Shown here one piece after another: positions 38,658-48,043 of a stretch of 64,000 nt of DNA. The DNA is from Bacteroidia bacterium Ga0077558 (GTDB lineage Bacteria; Bacteroidota; Bacteroidia; Chitinophagales; Chitinophagaceae), in contig LNFJ01000171.1 in assembly GCA_001464625.1 (NCBI GenBank), positions 62,001 through 126,000 of the forward strand. The letters are read 5' to 3'. The notes under the pieces are model-generated. The model saw nothing but the letters and a program-made list of their open reading frames with translations, was not told the origin of the DNA and did not search any database. A program made the translations under genes and the position numbers. Numbering within the stretch: position 1 is the stretch's first letter; each line of letters opens with the position of its first letter.

Positions 38658-39233
38658 ATGGAAAAAATAAAAAATATTATTCAGGCTTCAATAGATACCA
38701 AACAACAGGTATTGCAAAATCCTGAATTACTTGCTACGGTGGAGAAAGTAATTGATGTAATTACTAGTGCATTTAAAAAAGGCAACCGGGTTTATTTCTG
38801 TGGCAACGGAGGCAGTGCGGCAGATGCCCAACATCTGGCAGCTGAATTTTCGGGTCGCTTTTATACTGATAGAAAAGCCTTACCAGCTGAAGCGTTGCAC
38901 TGCAATACTTCTTATTTAACCGCCGTTGCCAATGATTATGGTTATGATGTAGTCTATTCGAGAATGATCGATGGTATTGGTGAAAAAGGCGATGTATTAA
39001 TTGGCCTTTCTACTTCTGGCAACTCGGGCAATATTATAAAAGCATTTGAAGTGGCGAGAGAAAAAGGAATTGTAACGATAGCATTTACTGGCATAACCGG
39101 GGGGCAAATGAAATCCGTCAGCGATTATCTTATTAATATTCCATCAGCCGATACTCCCCGAATACAGGAGAGCCATATCACCATTGGCCATATTATTTGC
39201 CAGATGGTGGAAGAAAAATATTTCACTCCCTAA
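38658..39233 (+). CDS. gmhA: sedoheptulose-7-phosphate isomerase GmhA
   Basis: About 191 residues, an SIS-domain protein. Visible motifs are GNRVYFCGNGGSAADAQHLA, LIGLSTSGNSGNIIKAFE and ESHITIGHIICQMVEEKYF, with the GmhA ligands in place. It makes D-glycero-D-manno-heptose 7-phosphate from sedoheptulose 7-phosphate in the cytoplasm. ATG 38658 is preferred to GTG 38640 because the SIS fold starts near it. The next gene begins 2 nt after its stop. Confidence 0.88.
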   Translation: MEKIKNIIQASIDTKQQVLQNPELLATVEKVIDVITSAFKKGNRVYFCGNGGSAADAQHLAAEFSGRFYTDRKALPAEALHCNTSYLTAVANDYGYDVVYSRMIDGIGEKGDVLIGLSTSGNSGNIIKAFEVAREKGIVTIAFTGITGGQMKSVSDYLINIPSADTPRIQESHITIGHIICQMVEEKYFTP

Positions 39234-39235
39234 TA

Positions 39236-40495
39236 ATGATAAAAGAAGCAATAATTCTCGCAGGTGGCTTAGGAACAAGATTAAAAGAAGCCGTTCCCCA
39301 TTTACCAAAATGTATGGCTCCGGTTGCCGGAAGGCCATTTCTTTTTTATGTTATTAACTACTTGCGAAGCCAGGGTATTGAACAATTTATTTTCTCATTA
39401 GGCTATAAACATGAATTAATTGAAGAATATCTGAATGAGCAATTTGCCACACTTAATTTTCAATGTGTAGTAGAATCGGAGCCATTGGGTACAGGTGGAG
39501 CAATTAAAGAAGCCTTATCGAAAGCATCGGAAAGAAATGTAGTAATTGCCAATGGCGATACCATCTTTCGGACTAATTTGCAAAAGGCAGGTACTTTTCA
39601 TGACTTTAGTAACGCTGATTGTACGCTATTGCTAAAACCAATGAAAAATTTTGATCGTTATGGAGTAGTAGAAATAAACAACGATAATCTTGTAACTGAT
39701 TTTAAAGAAAAAAAATACTACGAACAGGGCACTATCAATTGCGGGTTGTACATACTCAAGGTTAGTAATTTTATGGCGCAACAGTTTCCTGAAAAATTTT
39801 CTTTTGAAAAAGATTATCTCGAAAGATCAGTAAGTACGTCAACAGATAAAGAGCAAAAAATATTTGGGCAAATACAAGATGAATATTTTATTGACATCGG
39901 CATACCGGAAGATTACAATAAGGCACAAATAGAATTTGCAACTACCCCACCCGATTTAAAAGCAATTGACAAAAGCTGGACTCTTTTTATTGACCGGGAT
40001 GGTGTAATCAATCATGAAAAAAAAGATGATTATATTCTAAACTGGCGTGAGTTTATTTTTTATGATGGAGCCAAAGAATCCTTTCAGCAGTTTAGTCAAA
40101 AATTCGGGCAGATCATTATCGTAAGCAACCAACGGGGGGTTGGCAAAGAACTAATGACAGAAGCCGAACTCAGAAGTATCCATCGGCATATGGAAACCCA
40201 AATTATTTCAGCCGGAGGCAGAATTGATAAAATTTATTACTGTACCAGCACCGATAACAAGCATCCGAACAGAAAGCCGAATCCGGGAATGGCCTTCCTG
40301 GCAAAAGCCGATTTTCCGGCTATTGATTTAGCAAAATCATTAATGGTTGGCAATAAACCCAGCGATATGCTTTTTGGGCGAAATGCTGGCATATTTACCG
40401 TTTTTACTGCCACCACCAACCCAAATGTACCGTTTCCTCATCCTGATATTGATTTCCGCTTTGATTCGTTGGCAGATTTTGCCAAAGCTTTATAA
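39236..40495 (+). CDS. HddC-GmhB fusion: heptose-1-phosphate guanylyltransferase and heptose bisphosphate phosphatase
   Basis: 419 residues with two enzymes. Residues 1-235 are a sugar-nucleotide transferase (ILAGGLGTRLKEAVPHLPKC; VIANGDTIF), as in HddC. Residues 243-419 are a HAD phosphatase (LFIDRDGVINHEKKDDYI; IIVSNQRGVGKELM; KPNPGM), as in GmhB. A single polypeptide would thus remove the C7 phosphate and add GMP at C1, the last two steps to GDP-D-glycero-alpha-D-manno-heptose. Together with HddA and GmhA directly upstream the pathway is complete in three genes. Confidence 0.85.
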   Translation: MIKEAIILAGGLGTRLKEAVPHLPKCMAPVAGRPFLFYVINYLRSQGIEQFIFSLGYKHELIEEYLNEQFATLNFQCVVESEPLGTGGAIKEALSKASERNVVIANGDTIFRTNLQKAGTFHDFSNADCTLLLKPMKNFDRYGVVEINNDNLVTDFKEKKYYEQGTINCGLYILKVSNFMAQQFPEKFSFEKDYLERSVSTSTDKEQKIFGQIQDEYFIDIGIPEDYNKAQIEFATTPPDLKAIDKSWTLFIDRDGVINHEKKDDYILNWREFIFYDGAKESFQQFSQKFGQIIIVSNQRGVGKELMTEAELRSIHRHMETQIISAGGRIDKIYYCTSTDNKHPNRKPNPGMAFLAKADFPAIDLAKSLMVGNKPSDMLFGRNAGIFTVFTATTNPNVPFPHPDIDFRFDSLADFAKAL

Positions 40496-40577
40496 CATCT
40501 TACAAAATTTTACAACCCTTTTGGCGTTAGTCACATCTGGATTAAGCTTTATCTTTATACAAATTCAAAAAATCCTG

Positions 40578-41570
40578 GTGAAAAAATTATTGATCATTCT
40601 TTTTGTAACTGTAATAACCTGGGCAGCTACTTCTTACAGCTCCTATTCCCAGAAAATTGCACCTGCAGATTTGAAAAAATTAAAGAAGGTAGAAGATACG
40701 CTGAAAGATTACGCCTATTATCTTATTACTGATACCTTGCCGGAAGAAAGGATGGTTTCAGATAGTGTGTTCACCAAAACGCTGGTAAGAGCATTACAGG
40801 TAAAAAATTCGTTTTATTACCCATTTGATTCGATGGTGGGTATTTCAAAAATTTATGCGCCAGATACTTCCTTCAGAATTTTTACCTGGGCACTTTCTTA
40901 TGATGATCATTACTGGCGCCAAAAAGGTGCGATACAATTACGTACAGCAGATGGTTCTTTAAAGCTATTGCCGCTGCGGGATTTTTCAGAATTTACAGCT
41001 AAACCGGAAGATTCTATTCGCAGTCGTGGCAATTGGATCGGTGCGGTCTATTACAACATTATTAAAACACAACACAAGGGGAAAAATTTTTATACATTAT
41101 TTGGTTTTGATAATAACAATGCCATGAGCAGCATGAAATGGATGGAGGTGCTGACATTTAATGAAAAAAAAGAGCCGGTATTTGGCGGCCCGTTTTTTAG
41201 TTATGAAAAAGATTCGATTCCGAAGCCTCCAAAATATCGCTTTGGCATTGAATTTAAAAAAGGTGCAAGGGTGCTGGTAAATTATATTGAAGATTTACAA
41301 ATGATACTGGTTGACCATTTGGTATCTGAAAATGATGACCCCGATAACAAATGGACCTATATACCCGATGGCGACCAGGAAGGCTTTGTGTGGGAAAATG
41401 GTAAATGGATGCACATAGACAAAGTGTTTACCTTCAAACTGCAGGATGGCCAGGCACCTATTGGTGATCCATTGCTCGACCCGAAAGGGAAACGAAATGA
41501 GCAGAAATTACAGGAAAAAACAGATAAGAATAAGGCGAAGGAAAAGAACCAGGTTAACTACGATAATTAG
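40578..41570 (+). CDS. secreted protein of unknown function
   Basis: About 330 residues from GTG 40578. A clear signal peptide (KKLLIILFVTVITWAATSYS) with cleavage near the SYSQ sequence is followed by a soluble beta-rich domain containing aromatic repeats (RIFTWALSYDDHYWRQKGAI, NKWTYIPDGDQEGFVWENGK). The C-terminus is a charged Lys/Glu-rich tail. No catalytic motif. It is located between the heptose genes and the polysaccharide exporter, so it may belong to the glycan locus; no function is assigned. Confidence 0.6.
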   Translation: MKKLLIILFVTVITWAATSYSSYSQKIAPADLKKLKKVEDTLKDYAYYLITDTLPEERMVSDSVFTKTLVRALQVKNSFYYPFDSMVGISKIYAPDTSFRIFTWALSYDDHYWRQKGAIQLRTADGSLKLLPLRDFSEFTAKPEDSIRSRGNWIGAVYYNIIKTQHKGKNFYTLFGFDNNNAMSSMKWMEVLTFNEKKEPVFGGPFFSYEKDSIPKPPKYRFGIEFKKGARVLVNYIEDLQMILVDHLVSENDDPDNKWTYIPDGDQEGFVWENGKWMHIDKVFTFKLQDGQAPIGDPLLDPKGKRNEQKLQEKTDKNKAKEKNQVNYDN

Positions 41571-41620
41571 AATAATTCTCTTCTTTTACGTTCACAACGC
41601 ATTGGTTATCTTTAGGGCTG

Positions 41621-42445
41621 ATGGAGAAACCTGTAATACATATAAAGCCCCCCTCCCGTTTATCATTGGGTTTTAAAGAATTATGGCAATACCGGGAACT
41701 GTTCTATTTTTTTACCTGGCGGGATATTAAAGTTAAATACAAGCAAACTTATTTGGGTGTTCTTTGGGCATTATTACAACCATTGGGTATGATGCTCATC
41801 TTTACTTTTTTATTTTCCAAAACCTGGCCTATCAATACCGGTGATATCAAGTATCCTGTTTTTGTTTTATCGGGTTTAATATGCTGGAATCTTTTTAGCA
41901 GTTCTGTTTCTCATGCTGGCGATAGCATGGTTCAAAATGCGAACATTATTAAGAAGATTTATTTTCCACGACTTATTATTCCTTGTTCGGCCATGCTGGT
42001 TGCCTTGTTTGATTTTTTGATTGCTTTTATGATTTTTATTATTCTTTGTTTTGTGTTACAACAACCACCGTCGTGGACAGCCATTTTATATTTTCCAGCA
42101 GGAATAGTAATGAGTTTACTTTCTGCTGCGGGTCTAGGTTTATTGTTAGCAGCGCTGAATGTCAAATTCAGAGATTTTCGTTACGCCTTACCATTTCTAC
42201 TACAAGTATTATTTTTTGCATCGCAGGTTATTTATCCATTACAATCTGTGCAACAATCTCTTTTTAAATATTTACTGGCTATTAACCCGATGAATGCTGC
42301 TATTGAATTATTCAGAGCACCACTTAGCAACATTTCTCCGGACATGACCATTGTTGCTATTGGAACTTGCAGTAGTGTATCTCTTTTAATTATTGGATTA
42401 TTGTATTTCCGTAAAACCGAAGCCTACTTCGCAGATTTAGCTTAA
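41621..42445 (+). CDS. wzm: ABC-2 type polysaccharide export permease (Wzm-like)
   Basis: 274 residues with six membrane helices. KELWQYRELFYFFTWRDIKVKYKQTYLGVLWALL at its start is the amphipathic region typical of Wzm-type permeases. It forms a channel for lipid-linked O-antigen with the ATPase encoded next (the ATG overlaps the stop by one base). The order with hddA, gmhA and hddC-gmhB upstream supports an O-antigen containing heptose. Confidence 0.88.
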   Translation: MEKPVIHIKPPSRLSLGFKELWQYRELFYFFTWRDIKVKYKQTYLGVLWALLQPLGMMLIFTFLFSKTWPINTGDIKYPVFVLSGLICWNLFSSSVSHAGDSMVQNANIIKKIYFPRLIIPCSAMLVALFDFLIAFMIFIILCFVLQQPPSWTAILYFPAGIVMSLLSAAGLGLLLAALNVKFRDFRYALPFLLQVLFFASQVIYPLQSVQQSLFKYLLAINPMNAAIELFRAPLSNISPDMTIVAIGTCSSVSLLIIGLLYFRKTEAYFADLA

Positions 42446-43662
42446 TGAAGCCAGCAATAGAAATATTAAATCTGGGTAAACAATACAAACTGACTACCAG
42501 TGCTCCTTATGTTGCATTGCGGGATGTAATCAGCGAATCGGCTAAAAACATTTTTTTGTCAAAGAAAAAAGAACAAGATAGTTTTTGGGCCTTGCGGGAT
42601 ATTAATCTTTCTATTGAACCAGGGGAAAGGGTTGGGATAATTGGCCGCAATGGTGCAGGTAAAAGCACCTTGTTAAAAATTATTAGTCGCATTACGCCTC
42701 CTACAACTGGTGAAGCAATTATTCGAGGCAGAGTTGGTAGTTTATTAGAAGTGGGCACAGGCTTTCATCCTGAATTATCGGGAAGAGAAAATATTTATTT
42801 GAATGGCTCCATTCTTGGATTAAAGAAAGCAGAAATCACTAAACAATTAGATGCGATCATTGATTTTAGTGGAGTTGAAAAATTTATTGATACTCCACTG
42901 AAGCATTATAGCAGTGGCATGCAGCTACGCCTTGCATTTTCTGTGGCAGCTCATCTGGAGCCTGAAATATTACTGATCGATGAAGTGCTGGCGGTTGGTG
43001 ATATGGAGTTTCAGAAAAAATGCCTGGGGAAGATGGAGGAAGTGAGTAAGAAAGATGGGCGGACGATTTTGTTTGTAAGCCATGATTTGAGTGCCGTTAC
43101 AACGCTTACTACAAAATGTCTGTTACTTGAAAAAGGTTTGCCAGTTAAATATGATACAACGAGTTCTGTTATTAGTGAATATGCAAACAGAATGTCGCAA
43201 CATCCGGTTTATACAGCAGAGGCTGTTACAACTATTCCAACTATTACCAAAGTTGAAATCAACACATCAGAAGCAGGTTCTATACAAGGCCATGGCAAAC
43301 CCATGAGCATCCTTTTCGAGATAGATATGCCATCACAGGGTTATGCGGGCATGGCATTATCTTTTCAAATTTTCAATCATTTAAATATTCCAATTTTATT
43401 CAACTGGGTTTTTGATACTGAAAATGTTATTTGCAGAACTAAAGGGAAAAACTATTTACGTTTTACTTACGATGAACTGAAACTATATAAAGGCTCCTAT
43501 TATCTTAAAGTTCATCTTGCAGAAACAAAACATAGAAATAAATTTCAGGAAATAGATTGCTGCAATTTTAATGTGGAAATGATTAATCTTAAAGAACCCG
43601 AATGGGGATGGAATGATGGTGTGTGCCAAGTACTTGATAAGGGCAAATGGGAGACCTACTAA
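42445..43662 (+). CDS. wzt: ABC transporter ATPase with substrate-binding tail (Wzt-like)
   Basis: 405 residues. The ATPase (1-250) has Walker A GIIGRNGAGKSTLL, signature YSSGMQLRLAFS, Walker B EILLIDEVLAVGD and FVSHDLSAVT. The C-terminal 150 residues are a beta-rich Wzt-type domain that in other bacteria recognises the terminal methyl or sugar of the O-antigen. The next genes include methyltransferases that may make such a cap. Overlaps wzm by one base. Confidence 0.9.
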   Translation: MKPAIEILNLGKQYKLTTSAPYVALRDVISESAKNIFLSKKKEQDSFWALRDINLSIEPGERVGIIGRNGAGKSTLLKIISRITPPTTGEAIIRGRVGSLLEVGTGFHPELSGRENIYLNGSILGLKKAEITKQLDAIIDFSGVEKFIDTPLKHYSSGMQLRLAFSVAAHLEPEILLIDEVLAVGDMEFQKKCLGKMEEVSKKDGRTILFVSHDLSAVTTLTTKCLLLEKGLPVKYDTTSSVISEYANRMSQHPVYTAEAVTTIPTITKVEINTSEAGSIQGHGKPMSILFEIDMPSQGYAGMALSFQIFNHLNIPILFNWVFDTENVICRTKGKNYLRFTYDELKLYKGSYYLKVHLAETKHRNKFQEIDCCNFNVEMINLKEPEWGWNDGVCQVLDKGKWETY

Positions 43663-43673
43663 ATTTATACTAC

Positions 43674-44462
43674 ATGAAAGAACAGGTCTATACCAAAAAA
43701 TATTATCAAACTCAGTCACAGGGTTCGCTGCAATCTGCCGAAGAAGTGATACCTGTAGTTTTTGAGTTTATTAAACCAACCTCTGTTGTGGATATTGGCT
43801 GCGGTGTTGGCACCTGGCTCAAAGTGTGGAAAGAAAAAGGTGTAACTGATATAACAGGTATAGATGGAAAACATGTGGAGACAAAGCAACTATTAATCAA
43901 CAATACTGATTTTATTGCTGCAGATTTGGAAGAACCAATTACTCTTACCCGACAATACGACTTAGTAATGTCACTTGAAGTTGCAGAGCACTTGAAACCG
44001 GAGCATGCCCGTACTTTTATAAAATCTTTGTGTAGCCTTGGAAACGTAGTATTGTTTTCTGCAGCATCTCCAAATCAAGGTGGTGCGTTACATTACAATG
44101 AACAATACCCTGATTATTGGATTGAACTATTCAATAAGCAAGAATATCTTCCCTACGATTGCATACGGGAAAAAATTTGGCTGAATGACAAAATTGATGG
44201 CTGTTACAGGCAGAATATTTTATTCTTTGTAAAAAAAGATTCGGTTCATTTACATCCAAGTATTACTAAAGAGAACAAGAAAATATTGCCACTTGTGCAT
44301 CCTATACATTTTCAACACAAACAAGATGTAATTGATTCTTATAAAAAAATTCTCCGAACTCCATTTCATACTGCATGGTACTTTACAAAAAGATATTGGA
44401 ATTTTATTCTTTCAAAACTTGGCTATGGAAATAAAGATGGATCCCGTTTTGATGGATATTAA
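43674..44462 (+). CDS. class I SAM-dependent methyltransferase
   Basis: 262 residues. VVDIGCGVGTWLKVWKEKGV is the SAM loop (motif I), and LVMSLEVAEHLKPEHARTFI the motif IV region. An in-frame ATG at 43647 lies inside wzt; ATG 43674 is preferred. It lies in a surface-glycan operon directly after wzt, so it may methylate a glycan end, which would match the Wzt C-domain. The stop overlaps the start of the second methyltransferase. Confidence 0.8.
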   Translation: MKEQVYTKKYYQTQSQGSLQSAEEVIPVVFEFIKPTSVVDIGCGVGTWLKVWKEKGVTDITGIDGKHVETKQLLINNTDFIAADLEEPITLTRQYDLVMSLEVAEHLKPEHARTFIKSLCSLGNVVLFSAASPNQGGALHYNEQYPDYWIELFNKQEYLPYDCIREKIWLNDKIDGCYRQNILFFVKKDSVHLHPSITKENKKILPLVHPIHFQHKQDVIDSYKKILRTPFHTAWYFTKRYWNFILSKLGYGNKDGSRFDGY

Positions 44463-45138
44463 AAAAAATAATAAAAGAGACAATTCCTATATTGTTTACT
44501 CTTATTTATTTAAAGCACTGGACTACTCCATAAAAAAATATGGCCGGGGAAAAGTATTGGATATTGGCTGTGGCAATAAACCTTATAAATCTTTATTTAC
44601 AAATAATATTTCTGAATATACAGGATGCGATATTAACCAGACAGAATCCAACTCAGTTGATATAATTTGTAATGTTACAGATATCCCATTACCAGATAAA
44701 AGTATCGACACAATACTTTGCACACAGGTTATAGAACATGTTTTTGAGCATGAGAAATTAATTATAGAAGCGAATCGGCTTTTAAATAATAAAGGAGTAC
44801 TTATTCTTTCCGGACCTGCATACTGGCCGGTACATGGAGAACCAAATGATTTTTTTAGATTTACAAAGTTTGGATTTCAGCAATTGTTAGAAAAAAATGG
44901 GTTTACAATCAGCGAAACTATAGAAAATGGAGGTGCATGGGCAACTGCAGGCCAGTCGCTGGCACATGCATTTGAGTTTTCGAAAAACAAATCTATTTTC
45001 TTTCGTGGAATACGATTTACATTTTATAAGTTAAGATTAATCTGGTTAACAAATTCTTTGTTCAGATGGCTTGATAAAAAAGATCACAACCCTGCAAACC
45101 CAATTAATTACGTTATAGTCGCTGTAAAAAACGATTAA
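44452..45138 (+). CDS. class I SAM-dependent methyltransferase
   Basis: About 228 residues. GKVLDIGCGNKPYKSLF is motif I, and DTILCTQVIEHVFEHEKLI is the acidic/motif IV region typical of glycan and small-molecule methyltransferases. ATG 44452 (11-nt overlap) is preferred to earlier in-frame ATGs at 44425 and 44437. Second methyltransferase of the glycan operon; the substrate is unknown. Confidence 0.8.
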   Translation: MDIKKNNKRDNSYIVYSYLFKALDYSIKKYGRGKVLDIGCGNKPYKSLFTNNISEYTGCDINQTESNSVDIICNVTDIPLPDKSIDTILCTQVIEHVFEHEKLIIEANRLLNNKGVLILSGPAYWPVHGEPNDFFRFTKFGFQQLLEKNGFTISETIENGGAWATAGQSLAHAFEFSKNKSIFFRGIRFTFYKLRLIWLTNSLFRWLDKKDHNPANPINYVIVAVKND

Positions 45139-45143
45139 TCTAT

Positions 45144-46091
45144 ATGCAAACGTTTTGTACGATAATAACTCCTGATTTTCTTCCTTTTGCTAAAGTGTTG
45201 CTTGCTTCATTAAAAAAATATGATGCGAATATTCAGCTTGTAGTGCTTTTTAATACATCTGCACCTATAACAAAGCCTCATGATGGTTTTATTTTTTTTG
45301 AGCCAAAAAATTTAGAAACATCTCCTTTTCTAAAGGATATTGAAAAAAAATATGCTCATACAAACCCCGACCATTTCCGATGGGCATTGAAACCTGTTTT
45401 CATACATTTTCTGCTTGAAAAAGGATACGACAAGGTTATATACATAGACCCGGATATTTTCTTTGTTGGCGATTATTCATTCCTGTTTAAAAAACTTGAC
45501 GAAGCGGCCGTATTATTAACTCCCCATTGGAGAGATGCAAATCCTCTTGATTATGAAGAAAATTTCATTACTCTTTTTAAAGACGGACTTTATAATGCGG
45601 GATTTATTGGAGCTTCAACCAAAGGCAAAGAAGCAATAAACTGGTGGGCCGGACTTTGCAGTTATAAAATCGAAAAAAACTTATCGAAAGGATTATTTGA
45701 TGATCAGCGATATTTAGACGCAATGCCCGTAATGTTCACAAATATTGAAGTACTAAAACATAAAGGTTGCAATATTTCTTATTGGAACATGAATGTAAGT
45801 AAAAGGGAAATTATAAATAACAAGCTTACTATCAACAAAGCTTACGAACCAGTATTCATCCATTTTACAAAAGACACTATTGTAAATATTCTTAATCGGA
45901 ATGACAACTTGCTAAGACCTTATCTGGACGAATATTTTGCTCTGTTACAATCTGAAGGAGTTGACACCAGTAAGGCGTGGGGCCAGCTAAACGAAAAAAA
46001 ATACAGCACACAATTTTATACAACTAAACATAAACTCCGCTTACGAACCCGTTTAAAAAGATTCTTTTTCAAGTTATCGGAAAAATTATAA
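45144..46091 (+). CDS. glycosyltransferase, GT8-like
   Basis: 315 residues. An N-terminal TFCTIITPDFLPFAKVLLAS and the central DKVIYIDPDIFFVGDYSFLF, with a DxD metal motif, resemble family 8 transferases. LKPVFIHFLLEKGYDKVIYI precedes it, and later DQRYLDAMP and GCNISYWNM occur. No membrane segment. It most likely adds a sugar from a nucleotide donor to the growing glycan. Placement in GT8 is by motif only. Confidence 0.75.
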   Translation: MQTFCTIITPDFLPFAKVLLASLKKYDANIQLVVLFNTSAPITKPHDGFIFFEPKNLETSPFLKDIEKKYAHTNPDHFRWALKPVFIHFLLEKGYDKVIYIDPDIFFVGDYSFLFKKLDEAAVLLTPHWRDANPLDYEENFITLFKDGLYNAGFIGASTKGKEAINWWAGLCSYKIEKNLSKGLFDDQRYLDAMPVMFTNIEVLKHKGCNISYWNMNVSKREIINNKLTINKAYEPVFIHFTKDTIVNILNRNDNLLRPYLDEYFALLQSEGVDTSKAWGQLNEKKYSTQFYTTKHKLRLRTRLKRFFFKLSEKL

Positions 46092-47189
46092 ATGCCATCA
46101 ACTGCTCCTCATATCGTTTTAGTTTGCTCAAGGTTAGATTTACCTGGAGGTATTGAAAGAGCCGTTGTAAGCCTTGCAAACCTGCTGAGCAGTAAGAAAA
46201 AAAAAGTTTCCCTGCTTATTCTTGATGAGATCTCTTCCAGTTTCTACCCTATTTCACCAGCTGTTGAGATTATACAGCAGCCACTTTTATTCGGGATAAC
46301 AGAAAAAGGAAATCCAATTACACGGAAAATATCTTTCATAAAAGATATAAAAAAATTAAAGCAAACTATTACTGCGCTTGATGCCAGTATTATTATTGCA
46401 ACTGACTATCAATTTATTCCGGCATTAATCTTAGCTGGAGTAAACAAGAAATCTAAAGTATATTCATGGGAACATCATGAATATACATGGTTGAAAAAAA
46501 ATACCTTTTGGAAAACACTGTTGAATTATAGCTACCCAAAACTTGATGGTATTATTTGTCTTAACGAAACTGAAGCAGCTTACAATAAAAAATTTGCAAC
46601 CCCTATAGTTATACCCAACTTCATTGAATCCAGTTTCAGCGACAAAGCTGACCTCCACAGCAAAACAATACTGTCAATAGGCTGGCTTATTCCAAGAAAA
46701 GGGATTGACATGATGATGGTTGCTGCAAAAGAAGTTTTTAAAAAACATCCGGACTGGAAATGGAAAATAATTGGCGATGGAGAAATGAAAAACGAGTTGC
46801 TCGATTTTATCAAAACCGAAAAACTGGAACACAATCTGATTTTACAAAAACCAAACAATCATAACTTGACTCAAGAGTACGCCAAAGCATCAATTTTCGT
46901 TTTGGCATCAAGGATTGAAGTATTTGGATTGGTTTTACCAGAAGCTATGTCGCATTCTTTGCCATGTATCAGCTTCGATTGTCCAAGCGGCCCTGCAAAT
47001 ATTATCACACATAATGTAGATGGGCTTCTTGTAGAAAATGAAAATGCTAATGAATTAGCGAAAGCTATTTCAACTTTAATAGATGATGATAAGCTCAGAC
47101 AAAAATTAGGAGAGAATGCCTTTCAATCATCTTTTCGCTATTCCGCAGAAAATATTTACAAGCAGTGGGAAGAAAAAATATTCACTTAA
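46092..47189 (+). CDS. family 4 glycosyltransferase
   Basis: 365 residues. LPGGIERAVVSLANLLSS at the start and, in the second domain, KTILSIGWLIPRKGIDMMMV and EVFGLVLPEAMSHSLPCISF with the E-x7-E retaining-GT motif. It converges with the TylF-like gene on the other strand, whose stop overlaps by 8 nt. Last plus-strand gene of the glycan locus. Confidence 0.87.
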   Translation: MPSTAPHIVLVCSRLDLPGGIERAVVSLANLLSSKKKKVSLLILDEISSSFYPISPAVEIIQQPLLFGITEKGNPITRKISFIKDIKKLKQTITALDASIIIATDYQFIPALILAGVNKKSKVYSWEHHEYTWLKKNTFWKTLLNYSYPKLDGIICLNETEAAYNKKFATPIVIPNFIESSFSDKADLHSKTILSIGWLIPRKGIDMMMVAAKEVFKKHPDWKWKIIGDGEMKNELLDFIKTEKLEHNLILQKPNNHNLTQEYAKASIFVLASRIEVFGLVLPEAMSHSLPCISFDCPSGPANIITHNVDGLLVENENANELAKAISTLIDDDKLRQKLGENAFQSSFRYSAENIYKQWEEKIFT

Positions 47190-47952
47190 TTATCAGCCTT
47201 CCTGCAAAATCAATTCTGTTAAGGTAAACAGGTTCTTGCTGAGCATCAAAATACTCTTCCACCGCTTTTTTTGCTCCTTCCCATGTTCCATAGTCATCTA
47301 TAATCAATACGCCATTTTTTTCTACCAGAGGGTATAGGTAAACAAGCTCATGCTTTGTTGATTCATACCAGTCTGTATCAAGTCGCAACAAAGCAACTTT
47401 ATTGGGAGAGTTTAATGGTATGGTGTCTTCAACCTTTCCTTTAATTAGTTTTACTTTATCAGATGGATATAAAGTAGTTTGCATATTTTTTTCCACTTCA
47501 GCAATTTCAGCAAGGCACCATCTATTCTCATTATCAGAAATTTTATTCTTAGCCCACTCATCAACTTCACTTTTGCCATCATTCTTGCCCGGCTCTGCCA
47601 TTCCTGAAAACGTATCATACAACCAGATTTTCCGGTCATCTATACCAGCATCTTTTAGCATTAATGCAATCAACATACAACTTCCCCCTTTCCATACACC
47701 ACATTCCACAAAATCACCTTGAATTTTGTTCGCTATTATGTAATCAACTGCTTTATACAAAGCATAGCAACGTTCCACTCCTACCATTGTAAACTCTTTT
47801 ATCTTTTCATAGAGTTTAATAAATCTTTGGTCTGCTTCAATATCTGCCATATTAATTAGCGGAGTTTCTTGCAGCTGCTTAAGTTTTGACAACCTAACCA
47901 GCTTCAACCCCAATAATCCAAGTGGAGAATTTATTATCTGAGATAACTTCAT
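47182..47952 (-). CDS. TylF/MycF-family O-methyltransferase
   Basis: 256 residues. Family signatures are VECGVWKGGSCMLIALML, IWLYDTFSGMAEPGKNDG, VALLRLDTDWYESTKHELVY and GVLIIDDYGTWEGAKKAVEE. These Mg2+-dependent enzymes methylate sugar hydroxyls. It is encoded convergent to the GT4 gene, and as a sugar methyltransferase next to wzt it is a candidate for capping the exported glycan. Confidence 0.85.
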   Translation of the reverse strand: MKLSQIINSPLGLLGLKLVRLSKLKQLQETPLINMADIEADQRFIKLYEKIKEFTMVGVERCYALYKAVDYIIANKIQGDFVECGVWKGGSCMLIALMLKDAGIDDRKIWLYDTFSGMAEPGKNDGKSEVDEWAKNKISDNENRWCLAEIAEVEKNMQTTLYPSDKVKLIKGKVEDTIPLNSPNKVALLRLDTDWYESTKHELVYLYPLVEKNGVLIIDDYGTWEGAKKAVEEYFDAQQEPVYLNRIDFAGRLIIK

Positions 47953-47982
47953 ATTGCTACAAAAATCTAAAGTACATCAAAC

Positions 47983-48012
47983 AAAATAAAAAAGGCATCA
48001 ATAAGATGCCTT
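47983..48012 (-). terminator. terminator of lepA
   Basis: On the minus strand AAGGCATC-TTATT-GATGCCTT is followed by a T-run (47983-47993 on the plus strand is A-rich). It lies directly after the lepA stop. Confidence 0.75.
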
Positions 48013-48043
48013 GAATTTATTAATTTGAATCTTACGATTACTT

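Noticed and set aside
44332-44451. Extended N-terminus of the second methyltransferase
   Set aside because: The extra 40 residues lie within the preceding methyltransferase and do not look like a methyltransferase start; ATG 44452 fits better.
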